A DNA stretch of 64,000 nucleotides, taken from positions 372,001 through 436,000 of the forward strand of contig JADJFA010000001.1 in assembly GCA_016708875.1 (NCBI GenBank), in the 5' to 3' direction. Source of the DNA: Lewinellaceae bacterium (GTDB lineage: Bacteria; Bacteroidota; Bacteroidia; Chitinophagales; Saprospiraceae). The notes beneath the pieces were generated by a model that had not been told where the DNA came from, did no database searches, and worked only from the letters and a program-made list of their open reading frames with translations. Shown here piece after piece: positions 27,585-35,714 of this stretch (within the stretch, counting starts at the first letter, position 1; every line of letters begins with the position of its first letter). Position numbers and translations under genes: made by a program.

Positions 27585-28457
27585 TTAATCTTCCTCGTAC
27601 GCTGTCAATTGTCGGCTTTTTTCCTCGGCGGCCTTAAGGGCTTTTTCACGCTTCCGATGCACCCTGGCCACCACCAAAATACTTATTTCATAGAGGCCGT
27701 ACAAGGGAAAGGTTACCAACAATTGCGATACCACATCTGGCGGGGTAATAATGGCCGCCACAATGAGTATGATTATTATTGCTTGCCGACGCTGGTTGCG
27801 CAAAAGGGAAGGTCCGATTAAGCCGATTTTTGCCAAAAAATAAGCCAATATGGGCATCTCGAAAATCAATCCCGTTGGCAAAGTGAACATGGTCATGTAG
27901 GTTACATACGAATCCAGAGTAGGAGACACTTCAAGCCCTTCCAAGGTATAACCCGCTAAAAAACTGATGGAAAACGGCGCGATGATAAAATAGCCAAACG
28001 AAACTCCCAGCAAGAAAAGAAAAGTGCAAATCGCAACCACACCACGTACAGCCTTTCGTTCAGTATCTAGCAGGCCCGGGCGCACAAACTTCCAGAATTC
28101 CCAAAAAATAAACGGGAATGCCCCAATAACGCCCAACCAAAACGAGACATACATATGCTGCATCAGCACTTCTCCCAATTGTCGTGTAATAAGATTGAAC
28201 ACTGGCGGTGTAAAACACATGACCTCACCCGCACCCGACCAATGTGAAAACTTGCAAAGCAGTCTATAAGTGATGAAATCAGGACTCCGCGGCCCAAAAA
28301 TGAGGGTGTTAAAAACAAAGTCTTTATTCAAAAAACATACGATGCCTACCACCGCTATCGCCAACGCAGAGCGAAGGAGATGCGTTCGCAATTCGGTAAT
28401 GTGGTCGAAAAAAGACATTTCGTTGCGATCCTGTTCGTGTTGCTGATCGAGAGGCAT
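27585..28457 (-). CDS. tatC: Twin-arginine translocase subunit TatC
   Basis: 290 residues with six membrane helices. It carries the N-terminal 'MSFFDHITELRTHLLRSALA' (the conserved F-x-H-x-x-E-L-R signal-peptide site), 'FWEFWKFVRPGLLDTERKAV', and a proline-rich 'AAIITPPDVVSQLLVTFPLYGLYEISI'. It binds twin-arginine signals of folded proteins at the inner membrane. No tatA/B is seen in the window. The C-terminal tail is charged and likely cytoplasmic. Confidence 0.95.
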   Translation of the reverse strand: MPLDQQHEQDRNEMSFFDHITELRTHLLRSALAIAVVGIVCFLNKDFVFNTLIFGPRSPDFITYRLLCKFSHWSGAGEVMCFTPPVFNLITRQLGEVLMQHMYVSFWLGVIGAFPFIFWEFWKFVRPGLLDTERKAVRGVVAICTFLFLLGVSFGYFIIAPFSISFLAGYTLEGLEVSPTLDSYVTYMTMFTLPTGLIFEMPILAYFLAKIGLIGPSLLRNQRRQAIIIILIVAAIITPPDVVSQLLVTFPLYGLYEISILVVARVHRKREKALKAAEEKSRQLTAYEED

Positions 28458-28497
28458 GGTCGTTATATTTGAAAGCGCTCGGTTGGGTTAGACCCGG

Positions 28498-28505
28498 CAA
28501 ATGTA
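28498..28505 (-). promoter_or_regulatory. Putative -7 element of tatC
   Basis: TACATTTG on the minus strand, about 41 nt before the tatC start. Confidence 0.45.
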
Positions 28506-28640
28506 AAAAGTTAAGCCCCTATGCATCGGAAAAGGGCAAAACTTAATCCCCCGCACGCGTAAAAAGATGCGCTTCCCGATTTTCACCGTTCCTTGTGTAC
28601 AACTTTGAATCATGCTGCTTCTTAAATCGGCTATTGATCT

Positions 28641-29360
28641 ATGAAACATTTGTTTGTGCCTTTACTCCTGTTTTGTGCCTTTGGTTTGTCGGCCCAAACA
28701 AAATTTAAGTCCAACGATCGCTATTGGGAGGCCGGAATTCTTATAGGGGCTGCCAATTATTCAGGTGATTTAGCAGAAAAGGACATCCACCTTTCAGAAA
28801 CACGGTTGAGTTATGGCGCCTTCACCCGATATTTTCTAACGAAACATTATGCAATCCGTGCGCATCTTTATGCCTGTTCAATCTCTGGCGACGACGCGAA
28901 TGCCGAAGCCCCCCTTGTTCGCCAACGGAGTATTCGATTTGGCGCGAACCTCCTCGAATTGGGCATTAGCGGCGAATGGCACATGTTGGGGAAGGAACGC
29001 TATACAAACACTGGTATTCACCAACATTTTCTTTCTCCATACCTTTTTTTGGGTTTGGGAGGTGTATTGAGTACTGTGAAGCCAGAATACTACGGAGCAC
29101 CGCAAGATCGCGATAAATTTTTAACACTACCCTTGCCAGAAAAGGGGAAACACCAGCAGTTCATCACCGCCCAAATGGGCATAGGCGTTCGGGCAGATAT
29201 CAGCGAAAGATTCGTGATTGGTGCAGAAATGGGTGTACGCCCCATGTTTTCGGACTTGCTGGACGGGGTGAGTATCAATGGAAATCCCGATAAAAACGAC
29301 TGGTATTATTTGGGCGGCGTCACCCTGTCCTTCATTTTGAACAAGCCCAATGACCTCTGA
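28641..29360 (+). CDS. DUF6089-family outer-membrane beta-barrel protein
   Basis: 239 residues with a signal peptide (MKHLFVPLLLFCAFGLSAQ). 'YWEAGILIGAANYSGDLAEKDIHLSETRLSYGAFTRYFLTKHYAIRAHL' and the barrel-closing 'NDWYYLGGVTLSFIL' are the hallmarks of the DUF6089/porin-like family, a small eight-strand-type barrel common in Bacteroidota. Role unknown. It lies divergently from tatC and 83 nt upstream of a symporter gene on the same strand. Confidence 0.82.
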   Translation: MKHLFVPLLLFCAFGLSAQTKFKSNDRYWEAGILIGAANYSGDLAEKDIHLSETRLSYGAFTRYFLTKHYAIRAHLYACSISGDDANAEAPLVRQRSIRFGANLLELGISGEWHMLGKERYTNTGIHQHFLSPYLFLGLGGVLSTVKPEYYGAPQDRDKFLTLPLPEKGKHQQFITAQMGIGVRADISERFVIGAEMGVRPMFSDLLDGVSINGNPDKNDWYYLGGVTLSFILNKPNDL

Positions 29361-29443
29361 TAAAAGCGGTTCCAAAACCAGGGGTGCATCCTTGCGCACA
29401 TTTTTACCTTTGGCGCGAAAATCAAAACCCTGTTGCTTTTATC

Positions 29444-30895
29444 ATGCAAAATGGATTGTTACTCAGCTTTATAGCCTTATACCTGCTCGGGACTTTGGCG
29501 GTAGGCTGGTGGGCTTCAAGACGGGTAAAAACCACCGCCGATTTTGTGATCGCGGGAAGGGGGCTTCCCATGTTTATGGTCGCTTGCGCCCTCTTTGCCA
29601 CCTGGTTTGGCTCTGAAACGGTGCTAGGGGCTGGCGCAGAATTTGCCGAACACGGCTTGCTGGGAGTGATTGAAGACCCCTTTGGGGCGGCGCTTTGCCT
29701 GTTGCTTGCAGGTCTGCTCGTGGCACGACCGCTTTACAATCTCAAAATCCTCACATTCAATGATTTTTATCGGATTCGCTTTGGACGGCCAGCAGAAATC
29801 ACTTCTGCCATCTTTATGGTGCCCTCCTATTTCAGTTGGATTGCAGCTCAAATCGTTGCTTTGGCGATCGTATTGGAGGCGGTGAGCGGTCTGGAGCGCG
29901 AGTGGGGCGTAGTGCTTTGCACCACGCTGGTAGTTGTTTACACCTATATTGGAGGGATGTGGTCGGTGGCTGTTACGGATTTGGTACAAACCATTGCCAT
30001 CATTGTAGGCCTTTTGGTGTTGGCCGTCAGCATGGTAATGCAGGTGGGTGGATTTGAGAAAATGGTGGCCGCCGCCCCGCCTAATTTCTTTCAATTCTTT
30101 CCTGATCCAAAGCCGACTGAAATTATCCACTGGTTTGCCGCATGGATGACCATAGGGCTCGGAAGTATACCGCAACAGGATGTTTTTCAGCGGGTTATGG
30201 CTGCTAAAAACGTGCGCTCATCCGTATGGGCTTGTTACACTTCCTCCTTCATGTACCTCACCATAGCCATGCTTCCGCTCATTATCTGCTATTGTGCGAT
30301 AGTACTTTACCCTGAACTTTTGGAAGGTGATACGCAGATGATTATACCTACTATGGTGCTTCAACATAGTGGCCCTGCCATGCAAATCTTCTTTTTTGGG
30401 GCGCTCATTTCTGCCATTTTGAGCACTTGTAGCGGCGCGATGCTGGCGCCAGCCACCGTAATCGGTGAAAACCTGGTGCGACCGCTTTTTCGGAATATTA
30501 CGGATAAACAACTTTTGCGTATCATGCGCATTTCACTGGTTGGGGTGGCAATAATTACCGGCCTTATGGCCATGTCACGCGACAATATTTTCGAGTTGGT
30601 GGGCGAATCTTCTGCATTTAGTCTGGTGTCGCTTTTTGTACCGCTCATTGCCGGACTTTATTGGAAAAAGGCTACTGGCACGGGCGCCATTGCTGCCATG
30701 GTAGCAGGTATTGTTGTTTGGTTTGGTACCAATTGGTTGTTGCCCCCATTGGCGGAATCCGGGGAATTTGAAGGCAGCATACAGGTGCTGCTCGAAGTGC
30801 CCGCCATCATTTATGGATTGGCTGCCAGTACTTTGGGCATGCTTTTGGGGAGTTTATGGGGAAAGGTTAAAGCGGAAGAAGGAATTGAGCCTTAG
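29444..30895 (+). CDS. Sodium:solute symporter family protein
   Basis: The start at 29444 gives 483 residues with about 13 membrane helices. 'VKTTADFVIAGRGLPMFMVACALFATWFGSETVLGAGAEFAEHG' is the SSS N-terminal signature with the TWFGSET sodium-site segment. 'GGMWSVAVTDLVQTIAIIVGLLVLAV', 'LGSIPQQDVFQRVMAAKN' and 'STCSGAMLAPATVIGENLV' follow. It is closer to the proline/panthothenate-type or cation-symporter branch than to the SGLT-like gene at 24053. The substrate is not readable. Confidence 0.88.
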   Translation: MQNGLLLSFIALYLLGTLAVGWWASRRVKTTADFVIAGRGLPMFMVACALFATWFGSETVLGAGAEFAEHGLLGVIEDPFGAALCLLLAGLLVARPLYNLKILTFNDFYRIRFGRPAEITSAIFMVPSYFSWIAAQIVALAIVLEAVSGLEREWGVVLCTTLVVVYTYIGGMWSVAVTDLVQTIAIIVGLLVLAVSMVMQVGGFEKMVAAAPPNFFQFFPDPKPTEIIHWFAAWMTIGLGSIPQQDVFQRVMAAKNVRSSVWACYTSSFMYLTIAMLPLIICYCAIVLYPELLEGDTQMIIPTMVLQHSGPAMQIFFFGALISAILSTCSGAMLAPATVIGENLVRPLFRNITDKQLLRIMRISLVGVAIITGLMAMSRDNIFELVGESSAFSLVSLFVPLIAGLYWKKATGTGAIAAMVAGIVVWFGTNWLLPPLAESGEFEGSIQVLLEVPAIIYGLAASTLGMLLGSLWGKVKAEEGIEP

Positions 30896-30915
30896 TTTTA
30901 CATTCAATGCATCAC

Positions 30916-30948
30916 AATCCTATAAGGTTTTAAAAACCTTATAGGATT
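30916..30948. repeat. 33-nt palindrome, AAGGTTTT/AAAACCTT family
   Basis: AATCCTATAAGGTTTT followed by AAAACCTTATAGGATT, located 18 nt after the symporter stop and before the next gene start. Related to the copy at 23969-24000. Confidence 0.9.
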
Positions 30949-30964
30949 CAAATAGAAAGACAAT

Positions 30965-31435
30965 ATGAACAAATCTAACACCTTGAAAATCACGCTTGAA
31001 TTGGTTTGGTGGGTCATCACCGCCATCGTCGTTTGGATCGTATTGCAGCCCATTTACAAAGCGATGTACGTTTGGCCATTTGAATGGACAAACGTGATGT
31101 TTGTAGTGGTGCTCATTACGCTTACCCGCTATATTTTTCTGCTGAAGCATACTTTAATCAGCAAACAGCAAGTGTTAAAAATCGTGCTGATGCTCCTCAT
31201 GTTTCCGCTCACTTTTTGGTTGGTCGAAAGGATCAATGAGTTTTTAGGCTTCATTGAAGAACAAACCTGGGAACCGCTCACAGGACATCTTCCGCCTGCT
31301 CAACAGCCCGCCATTGAAGAATATATTTGGGGTGAAATGCTCTTTTTTGGCGTTGGCAGCGCAATTGCCGCACCGGCATTTGCCGTTCGTATGATGATTT
31401 CCATTTGGCGCACAAGGAATCGAGGCACGGTTTAA
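30965..31435 (+). CDS. Hypothetical four-helix membrane protein
   Basis: 156 residues with four hydrophobic segments ('LVWWVITAIVVWIVLQPIY', 'WTNVMFVVVLITLTRYIFLL', 'VLKIVLMLLMFPLTFWLV', 'GEMLFFGVGSAIAAPAFAVRM'). No family was recognised. It is in the same direction as, and 69 nt after, the symporter, with only a palindrome between. It may be a membrane accessory protein; this is speculative. Confidence 0.65.
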   Translation: MNKSNTLKITLELVWWVITAIVVWIVLQPIYKAMYVWPFEWTNVMFVVVLITLTRYIFLLKHTLISKQQVLKIVLMLLMFPLTFWLVERINEFLGFIEEQTWEPLTGHLPPAQQPAIEEYIWGEMLFFGVGSAIAAPAFAVRMMISIWRTRNRGTV

Positions 31436-31467
31436 ATTAGGTGGTTACGAATCCTGAGGCCGTTGGG

Positions 31468-31614
31468 TTTGAATGACGATTGACGAGTACATGATTGTTG
31501 ATTTTTGATGAAATGGTGAATTGATAATGGCCGATGTGCCGCCATCGTCAATAAAAACATCGTCCATTCCACATCAAAAATCAACAATCATGTACTCATC
31601 AATCGTCATTCAAA
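31468..31614. repeat. Inverted repeat with 42-nt arms (GACGATTGACGAGTACATG family)
   Basis: TTTGAATGACGATTGACGAG... on the left and ...CATCAATCGTCATTCAAA on the right, with two mismatches and a loop of about 60 nt. Most of the 320-nt gap between the membrane-protein gene and the sigma factor is this element. No second copy is in the window. Confidence 0.9.
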
Positions 31615-31756
31615 TTAGGATCTCATACTTGCTTAATTATTTAAGTCTCTTTTTTTAAAAAAATCCTCCCCTCCGGGAACTCTCCCCTCCCCCTCTTGTG
31701 TTGTGTGCGCTTATCGGCGACCTTTGCAGTTCCGAATAACTAAAACCGCAACCTCT

Positions 31757-32350
31757 ATGGCTACCTTAACCTACAAGGCAAACAGCGCGCAAAGTCAAGT
31801 ATTCGAGCAGGAATTCATTCCATTGCTCGATGCGGTCTATGCGTTCTCCTACCGCCTTACTGGCGACAAGACTCAGGCTGAGGACCTTGCACAAGAGACT
31901 TTTATGAAGGCATGGCGCTTTATCGAGCGTTATACTGCTGAGACGAACGCCAAAGCATGGTTGTTCCGAATCTGCCGCAATGCTTTCATCAACGAGTGGC
32001 GCAGCCGCAAGACCCAGCCCCGCACCCGCGATATTGAAGATCCAACGGTGCGTATTTTGCCCGTGGCTGAAAATCCACGCAACGACCGTATGGGCGATGA
32101 GGTGATGTTGGCCATCAACGCCCTTTCACCCAACTTCCGCACGGTGGTACTACTTGACCTCGAAGATTTCAGCTACGAAGAAATCGCGGCCATTTTGGAT
32201 ATCCCGATTGGCACTGTCCGTTCGCGTCTGCACCGCGCCCGCAACGTTTTGGCAAAAAATCTCGAAGTGTACGGGCGTTCAAAAGGCTATAGTGTCCAAG
32301 ATACCGAGGGCAAGGTAGGAGAAGACGAAGATGCGCCAAGCGCAGCCTAA
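31757..32350 (+). CDS. ECF-type RNA polymerase sigma factor (SigE-like)
   Basis: The start at 31757 gives 197 residues. Region 2 is 'FIPLLDAVYAFSYRLTGDKTQAEDLAQETFMKAWRFIERY' with 'AKAWLFRICRNAFINEWRSRKTQPR'. Region 4 is 'LSPNFRTVVLLDLEDFSYEEIAAILDIPIGTVRSRLHRARNVLAKNL'. A C-terminal extension 'YGRSKGYSVQDTEGKVGEDEDA' is charged. This is the RpoE-type sigma common in Bacteroidota as a near-constitutive factor. The two small genes past the terminator may belong to its regulation. A GACCTTTG element lies just upstream. Confidence 0.9.
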   Translation: MATLTYKANSAQSQVFEQEFIPLLDAVYAFSYRLTGDKTQAEDLAQETFMKAWRFIERYTAETNAKAWLFRICRNAFINEWRSRKTQPRTRDIEDPTVRILPVAENPRNDRMGDEVMLAINALSPNFRTVVLLDLEDFSYEEIAAILDIPIGTVRSRLHRARNVLAKNLEVYGRSKGYSVQDTEGKVGEDEDAPSAA

Positions 32351-32353
32351 AAT

Positions 32354-32407
32354 AAAAGGGTTTGCCCGAAAGCAGTTTTAGAAACTGCCCAAGGCAAACC
32401 CTTTTTT
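32354..32407 (+). terminator. Intrinsic terminator after the sigma-factor gene
   Basis: AAAAGGGTTTGCC and GGCAAACCCTTTTTT pair around an inner hairpin (GCAGTTTTAGAAACTGC). It begins 3 nt after the stop. Confidence 0.85.
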
Positions 32408-32516
32408 CGCATAACACCTTAACAATCTCATCAACCAATAAAAACACCCTCACTATGTTATTCACTCGTCAGCGTTCTTCCACAGGTCAGCAGGCATCTT
32501 TTGTCTGCTCCCTTTC

Positions 32517-32689
32517 ATGTTTGAACCTCGTCTCAGCGTCCGCGATAAATTGGTCGCCCATATCAATATGTCCTAGCTCGGTTGGCAGCCGCAGCAGACA
32601 GTATGGGATACCCGGCGCTTGTGGCAAAGGCAGCTATGGAGGCAGCAATCCAGGTGACAGAACGCCGGCACAAATTCACGTCAGCATGA
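32517..32689 (+). CDS. Small hypothetical protein, interrupted by a TAG or one-base indel
   Basis: MFEPRLSVRDKLVAHINMS runs into TAG; one added base there continues as 'ARLAAAADSMGYPALVAKAAMEAAIQVTERRHKFTSA' and stops in an ATGA overlap with the next gene. About 57 residues. The start could instead be the ATG at 32455 (MLFTRQRSSTGQQASFVC) with a further shift. No family recognised; the coupling to the next gene suggests it is real. Confidence 0.4.
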
Positions 32690-32925
32690 AAAACGCACGC
32701 AATGAAACTGGCATTCCCGTCAGCGACAAATCCCGGGTCAATGGCCCGGAAGACCCAACACTTTTTAATGATCAGGTATTTGCCGAAAAACCGGCGCCCC
32801 GACAACCAGAATCTCCAGATGTGGAATCACTGCGCTCTTTGCTAAAAGCAAACCTTTCGCGCGAAAAAGCCTCCCCGGCGCTTATACAACGCATCCGAAG
32901 TAGGATGCATGAAAACAAAGGGTGA
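32686..32925 (+). CDS. Small hypothetical protein, possible anti-sigma-like partner
   Basis: 79 residues from the ATG at 32686 (MKNARNETGIPVSDKSRV). The C-terminal 'VESLRSLLKANLSREKASPALIQRIRSRMHENKG' resembles the end of short anti-sigma proteins of Bacteroidota ('..PELRQRIRA..'), but the HxxxCxxC zinc motif is absent. It overlaps the preceding small gene by 4 nt and follows the sigma-factor operon after a terminator. It is followed by its own terminator. Confidence 0.45.
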   Translation: MKNARNETGIPVSDKSRVNGPEDPTLFNDQVFAEKPAPRQPESPDVESLRSLLKANLSREKASPALIQRIRSRMHENKG

Positions 32926-32986
32926 CTCCACGGCTGTTTTCCCTCCTAAACTTATTTCCAACTTTTCCACGCTTTGCGTGAAGGCT

Positions 32987-33027
32987 TCGCCGGAGAGATG
33001 TAATAGTCGCTCCGGCGATTTTTTTTG
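32987..33027 (+). terminator. Intrinsic terminator
   Basis: TCGCCGGAG...CTCCGGCGA followed by T8. It lies between the small + gene and the convergent DUF1801 gene. Confidence 0.8.
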
Positions 33028-33039
33028 TAGTTTTCACGC

Positions 33040-33435
33040 TTAATCATCAATTTCATTGATGATTGTGTTCAAAATTCTGGTCAATTCCTCACGGTTCGCC
33101 TCTACTTCGGCCAAGTTTTTGAAAATAGCCAATCGTCGGTCTTTGTAATTTCCTTCCAAAATCTCGGCCTTAATCTTCACAACACCCGGATAATGAAAAA
33201 CCAGCAAAATCTCGTCTGATTTCCGGGCTGGCGGCCCGAAGGTCACGATGTCCTCTTTGTAGTAATAACTCGGGGCATTCCATTTGATGCGCTCCGAAAT
33301 TGTAGGATTGGCGCCCTTGATGATACCTCGTAAGGCTTCTATTGCTGGTTTGAGCGGATGTTCGAGTTTATCCATGTAGGCTTGCACCTGTTCCTCATCC
33401 GTTGGCTTTTTTGAGCGATTTGAAGATTCCATCAA
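33040..33435 (-). CDS. DUF1801-family protein
   Basis: 131 residues without signal. 'VQAYMDKLEHPLKPAIEALRGIIKGANPTISERIKWNAPSYYYKEDIVTFGP' and 'ILLVFHYPGVVKIKAEILEG' give the DUF1801 (YdhG/YdeI-like) fold. The biochemical role of the family is not established. It is the last gene of the minus-strand set of small stress- or xenobiotic-type genes that ends at the GlxA regulator. Confidence 0.85.
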   Translation of the reverse strand: MMESSNRSKKPTDEEQVQAYMDKLEHPLKPAIEALRGIIKGANPTISERIKWNAPSYYYKEDIVTFGPPARKSDEILLVFHYPGVVKIKAEILEGNYKDRRLAIFKNLAEVEANREELTRILNTIINEIDD

Positions 33436-33464
33436 TGTTGAATTTTAGCAATTGGATAGGGTGT

Positions 33465-33545
33465 AACACGGATTGTACGGATTAGACACGGATTTTCACA
33501 GATTTCTATTTTAAAAGGGCAAAATTCTTTGAATCCGTGTACACA
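33465..33545. repeat. Inverted repeat, CACGGATTAGACACGGAT family, copy 2
   Basis: ACACGGATTGTACGGATTAG, ACACGGATTTTCACAG on the left; GAATCCGTGTACAC on the right after about 30 nt. The right arm is shorter than in copy 1 at 13210-13338. Confidence 0.8.
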
Positions 33546-33582
33546 CCAACCAGTTACGAATTTTGAATGATTTGCTTGATGA

Positions 33583-34164
33583 TCAAACTTCGGTAACGCG
33601 CTCGTAATGAAGCGCTATTACACCCGAAGTATAGACTAAAGATGACAGGAGTTTGAGCTTCCGCTGGTCTTCCAGCCTTGGAAATAAAGGAATACCATTA
33701 CCCACTAAAATTGGATTCACGAACAACCAATAGCCATCAATTAAGTCTAATTGCATCAGCGAATGAGCGGCTCCCGGACTCCCGAACATGATGATCTCTT
33801 TGCCGGGCTTTTTTTTCAATTTGGAGATATGATCAGCCAGATCATCACTAATAATGGTGGTATTGTCCAGGATTTGGCCCTTCATTGATTTTGACAAAAC
33901 AATCTTGGCCACCTGGTTATACCATCTGGAATGGTCAAGATCGTGCTTCGATGCCTCAGGCTTGTCTCCAGCGGTAGGCCAATAAGCTTCCATCATTTCA
34001 TACGTTACTCTGCCATACAGGGCTGTATCGGCTTCATCAATCCGCTTACCGGCTTGCTCAAAAATTTCATCATCCACATGGATCCAATCCATTTCTCCAT
34101 TGGGGCCTGCTACAAATCCATCCAGAGAAATGTGCATAAAAAGAACCAGTTTTTTCATTGTCAA
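33583..34164 (-). CDS. Dihydrofolate-reductase-family protein (RibD C-terminal-like)
   Basis: 193 residues. 'LVLFMHISLDGFVAGPNGEMDW', 'ADTALYGRVTYEMMEAYWPT', 'IVLSKSMKG', 'LKKKPGKEIIMFGSPGAAHSLMQLDLIDGYWLFVNPILVGNGIPLF' are the typical motifs of the RibD-C/DHFR-like family with the NADPH-binding GSPG loop. Such single-domain copies are not assumed to be the real folate enzyme; the substrate is unknown. It lies in the VOC/SRPBCC cluster, 18 nt after the fusion gene. Confidence 0.88.
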   Translation of the reverse strand: MTMKKLVLFMHISLDGFVAGPNGEMDWIHVDDEIFEQAGKRIDEADTALYGRVTYEMMEAYWPTAGDKPEASKHDLDHSRWYNQVAKIVLSKSMKGQILDNTTIISDDLADHISKLKKKPGKEIIMFGSPGAAHSLMQLDLIDGYWLFVNPILVGNGIPLFPRLEDQRKLKLLSSLVYTSGVIALHYERVTEV

Positions 34165-34182
34165 TATTATATGTGATTGATT

Positions 34183-35481
34183 TTACGCCTGAGTCAATCC
34201 AGCAATGTCCAGTTTTTTCATTTGGCACATAGCCTGCATGACTCGTTGGGATTTAGCAGGATCCGGGTCACCCAGTAACTTGCTCAAAATGGGCGGCACC
34301 ACCTGCCAGGACACCCCGAATTTGTCTTTCAGCCAGCCACACATACTTTCAGCTCCTCCTTCCGCGGTCAATTTGTCCCAGTAATAATCAATTTGTGGCT
34401 GGGTGTCACAGTTAATAACAAAAGACAAGGCTTCATTGAATTGGAACCCATGCTCGGCGCTGCTATCCATGGCCATAAATTTCTGCCCCTCGAGGCTGAA
34501 TTGCGCATGTTTGACTGTGCCTATTGCTGGATCGGAGTCACCCGCTGCGTATCGCAAAATTCCATCAGCATGCGGATCCTTGAAAATGCAGCAATAAAAA
34601 TTCAGTGCCTCCTCTGCCCTGCCATGTTGCTCGCCGACGAACATAAGCGCTGGGGTGATTTTTTGTCCCACATCAGCGAGTTTGCCAAACGACAATTGCC
34701 AGGAAAGCCCAAACCGGTCTTGTACCCAGCCGTATTTTTCACTCCAGGGGTACTTGTCGAGCGGCATCATCACCGAACCGCCTTCCAGGAGTTTTTGCCA
34801 GGCGTTGTCAGTCTCGGCTTCGGTTTCGCAGACGACAAAAAAGGAAATCGAAGGGTTAAGTTTAAACTGAGGACCTCCGTTCAAGGCCACAAAATTTTCT
34901 CCGCCCAGTTGAAAACCCGCGGTCATCACAGACCCGTTTGGCAACCTGAACATGCTTGTGATCTTCGAGTTGGGGAATATGGAGGTGTACAGATTCACTG
35001 CCTCTTCTGCTTGACCGTCAAACCATAAGAAAGGCGTGATTTTTTGCGCCTCCGACAATTCTTTCACTTTTTGCAAGGCTTTTGGGAACATTTCTAAAAA
35101 CATATCGCCGAAGGATTCGTCAATATCTAGTTCTACTTCTAGTTCGGTGCCACCATCTTTTTCCTGAAGCGTGTAGTTTTCATGAGCGCCCGACCAACCT
35201 TTCGCCTGGGCGGAGCTGTAGTCTTCCACACCGTCTTTGAGCTCGCCGAGGTGTTCAAAAGACATGAATTCATTGGGAATTGAGCGGGCAATTTTACTCA
35301 ACATGCCTGAACCTGAACCATCACCGAAAATAACTTTGCTGCCTTCTTTCCAGTCGGTTTCGGCGCGGGAGCCTTCGCTGAATACGCTCGTCCAGACTGG
35401 GTAAGTCGTATCGTCCCAAAGGATGCTCCAGACTCGTTCTCTGGTTGCGTTTATTTGGGTTGAAAATGTTAGTTTTTTCAT
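34183..35481 (-). CDS. Fusion of SRPBCC (AHSA1-like) domain and two PhnB/VOC domains
   Basis: 432 residues in three parts. Residues 1-145 form an SRPBCC/AHSA1-type domain ('INATRERVWSILWDDTTYPVWTSVF'). About 148-275 form a PhnB-type domain ('ITPFLWFDGQAEEAVNLYTSIFPNSKITSM...WQKLLEGG...GWVQDRFGLSWQL'). About 282-410 form a second PhnB-type domain ('ITPALMFVGEQHGRAEEALNFYCCIF...GWLKDKFGVSWQVVP'). The family's usual form is one domain per gene, with the same kinds of genes alone next door. Binding of a small molecule is likely; no metal-site is certain. One open frame with no junction defect. Confidence 0.82.
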   Translation of the reverse strand: MKKLTFSTQINATRERVWSILWDDTTYPVWTSVFSEGSRAETDWKEGSKVIFGDGSGSGMLSKIARSIPNEFMSFEHLGELKDGVEDYSSAQAKGWSGAHENYTLQEKDGGTELEVELDIDESFGDMFLEMFPKALQKVKELSEAQKITPFLWFDGQAEEAVNLYTSIFPNSKITSMFRLPNGSVMTAGFQLGGENFVALNGGPQFKLNPSISFFVVCETEAETDNAWQKLLEGGSVMMPLDKYPWSEKYGWVQDRFGLSWQLSFGKLADVGQKITPALMFVGEQHGRAEEALNFYCCIFKDPHADGILRYAAGDSDPAIGTVKHAQFSLEGQKFMAMDSSAEHGFQFNEALSFVINCDTQPQIDYYWDKLTAEGGAESMCGWLKDKFGVSWQVVPPILSKLLGDPDPAKSQRVMQAMCQMKKLDIAGLTQA

Positions 35482-35535
35482 CGCTTAAAATTTTAAAAGA
35501 TATAGATTTTGGGCAACTATCCAGCCACTCCAAAA

Positions 35536-35695
35536 ATTCCCGAAGGGAATCTATATTTATAGCGCGACAACAAGATATTTTCCGCAAATCCCGAAGGGAT
35601 TTAATGTTTTCATCGCGGTTTTCACATAAAATCCCTTCGGGATTTCTATCAGACAACCCATTTTCGTTCTATAAACATAGATTCCCTTCGGGAAT
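35536..35695. repeat. Nested palindromes, TCCCGAAGGGA family (four units)
   Basis: Units at about 35536-35549, 35586-35601, 35629-35644 and 35680-35695. The outer two (ATTCCCGAAGGGAATCTAT and its complement) and the inner two (AAATCCCGAAGGGATTT) are inverted with respect to each other, so the whole region is one nested palindrome. It fills the gap upstream of the fusion gene. Confidence 0.88.
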
Positions 35696-35714
35696 TATTT
35701 GGGGCGTCTGTTAT

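Noticed and set aside
35536..35695. Insertion sequence remnant
   Set aside because: No transposase fragment or target duplication could be recognised; only palindromic units are present.
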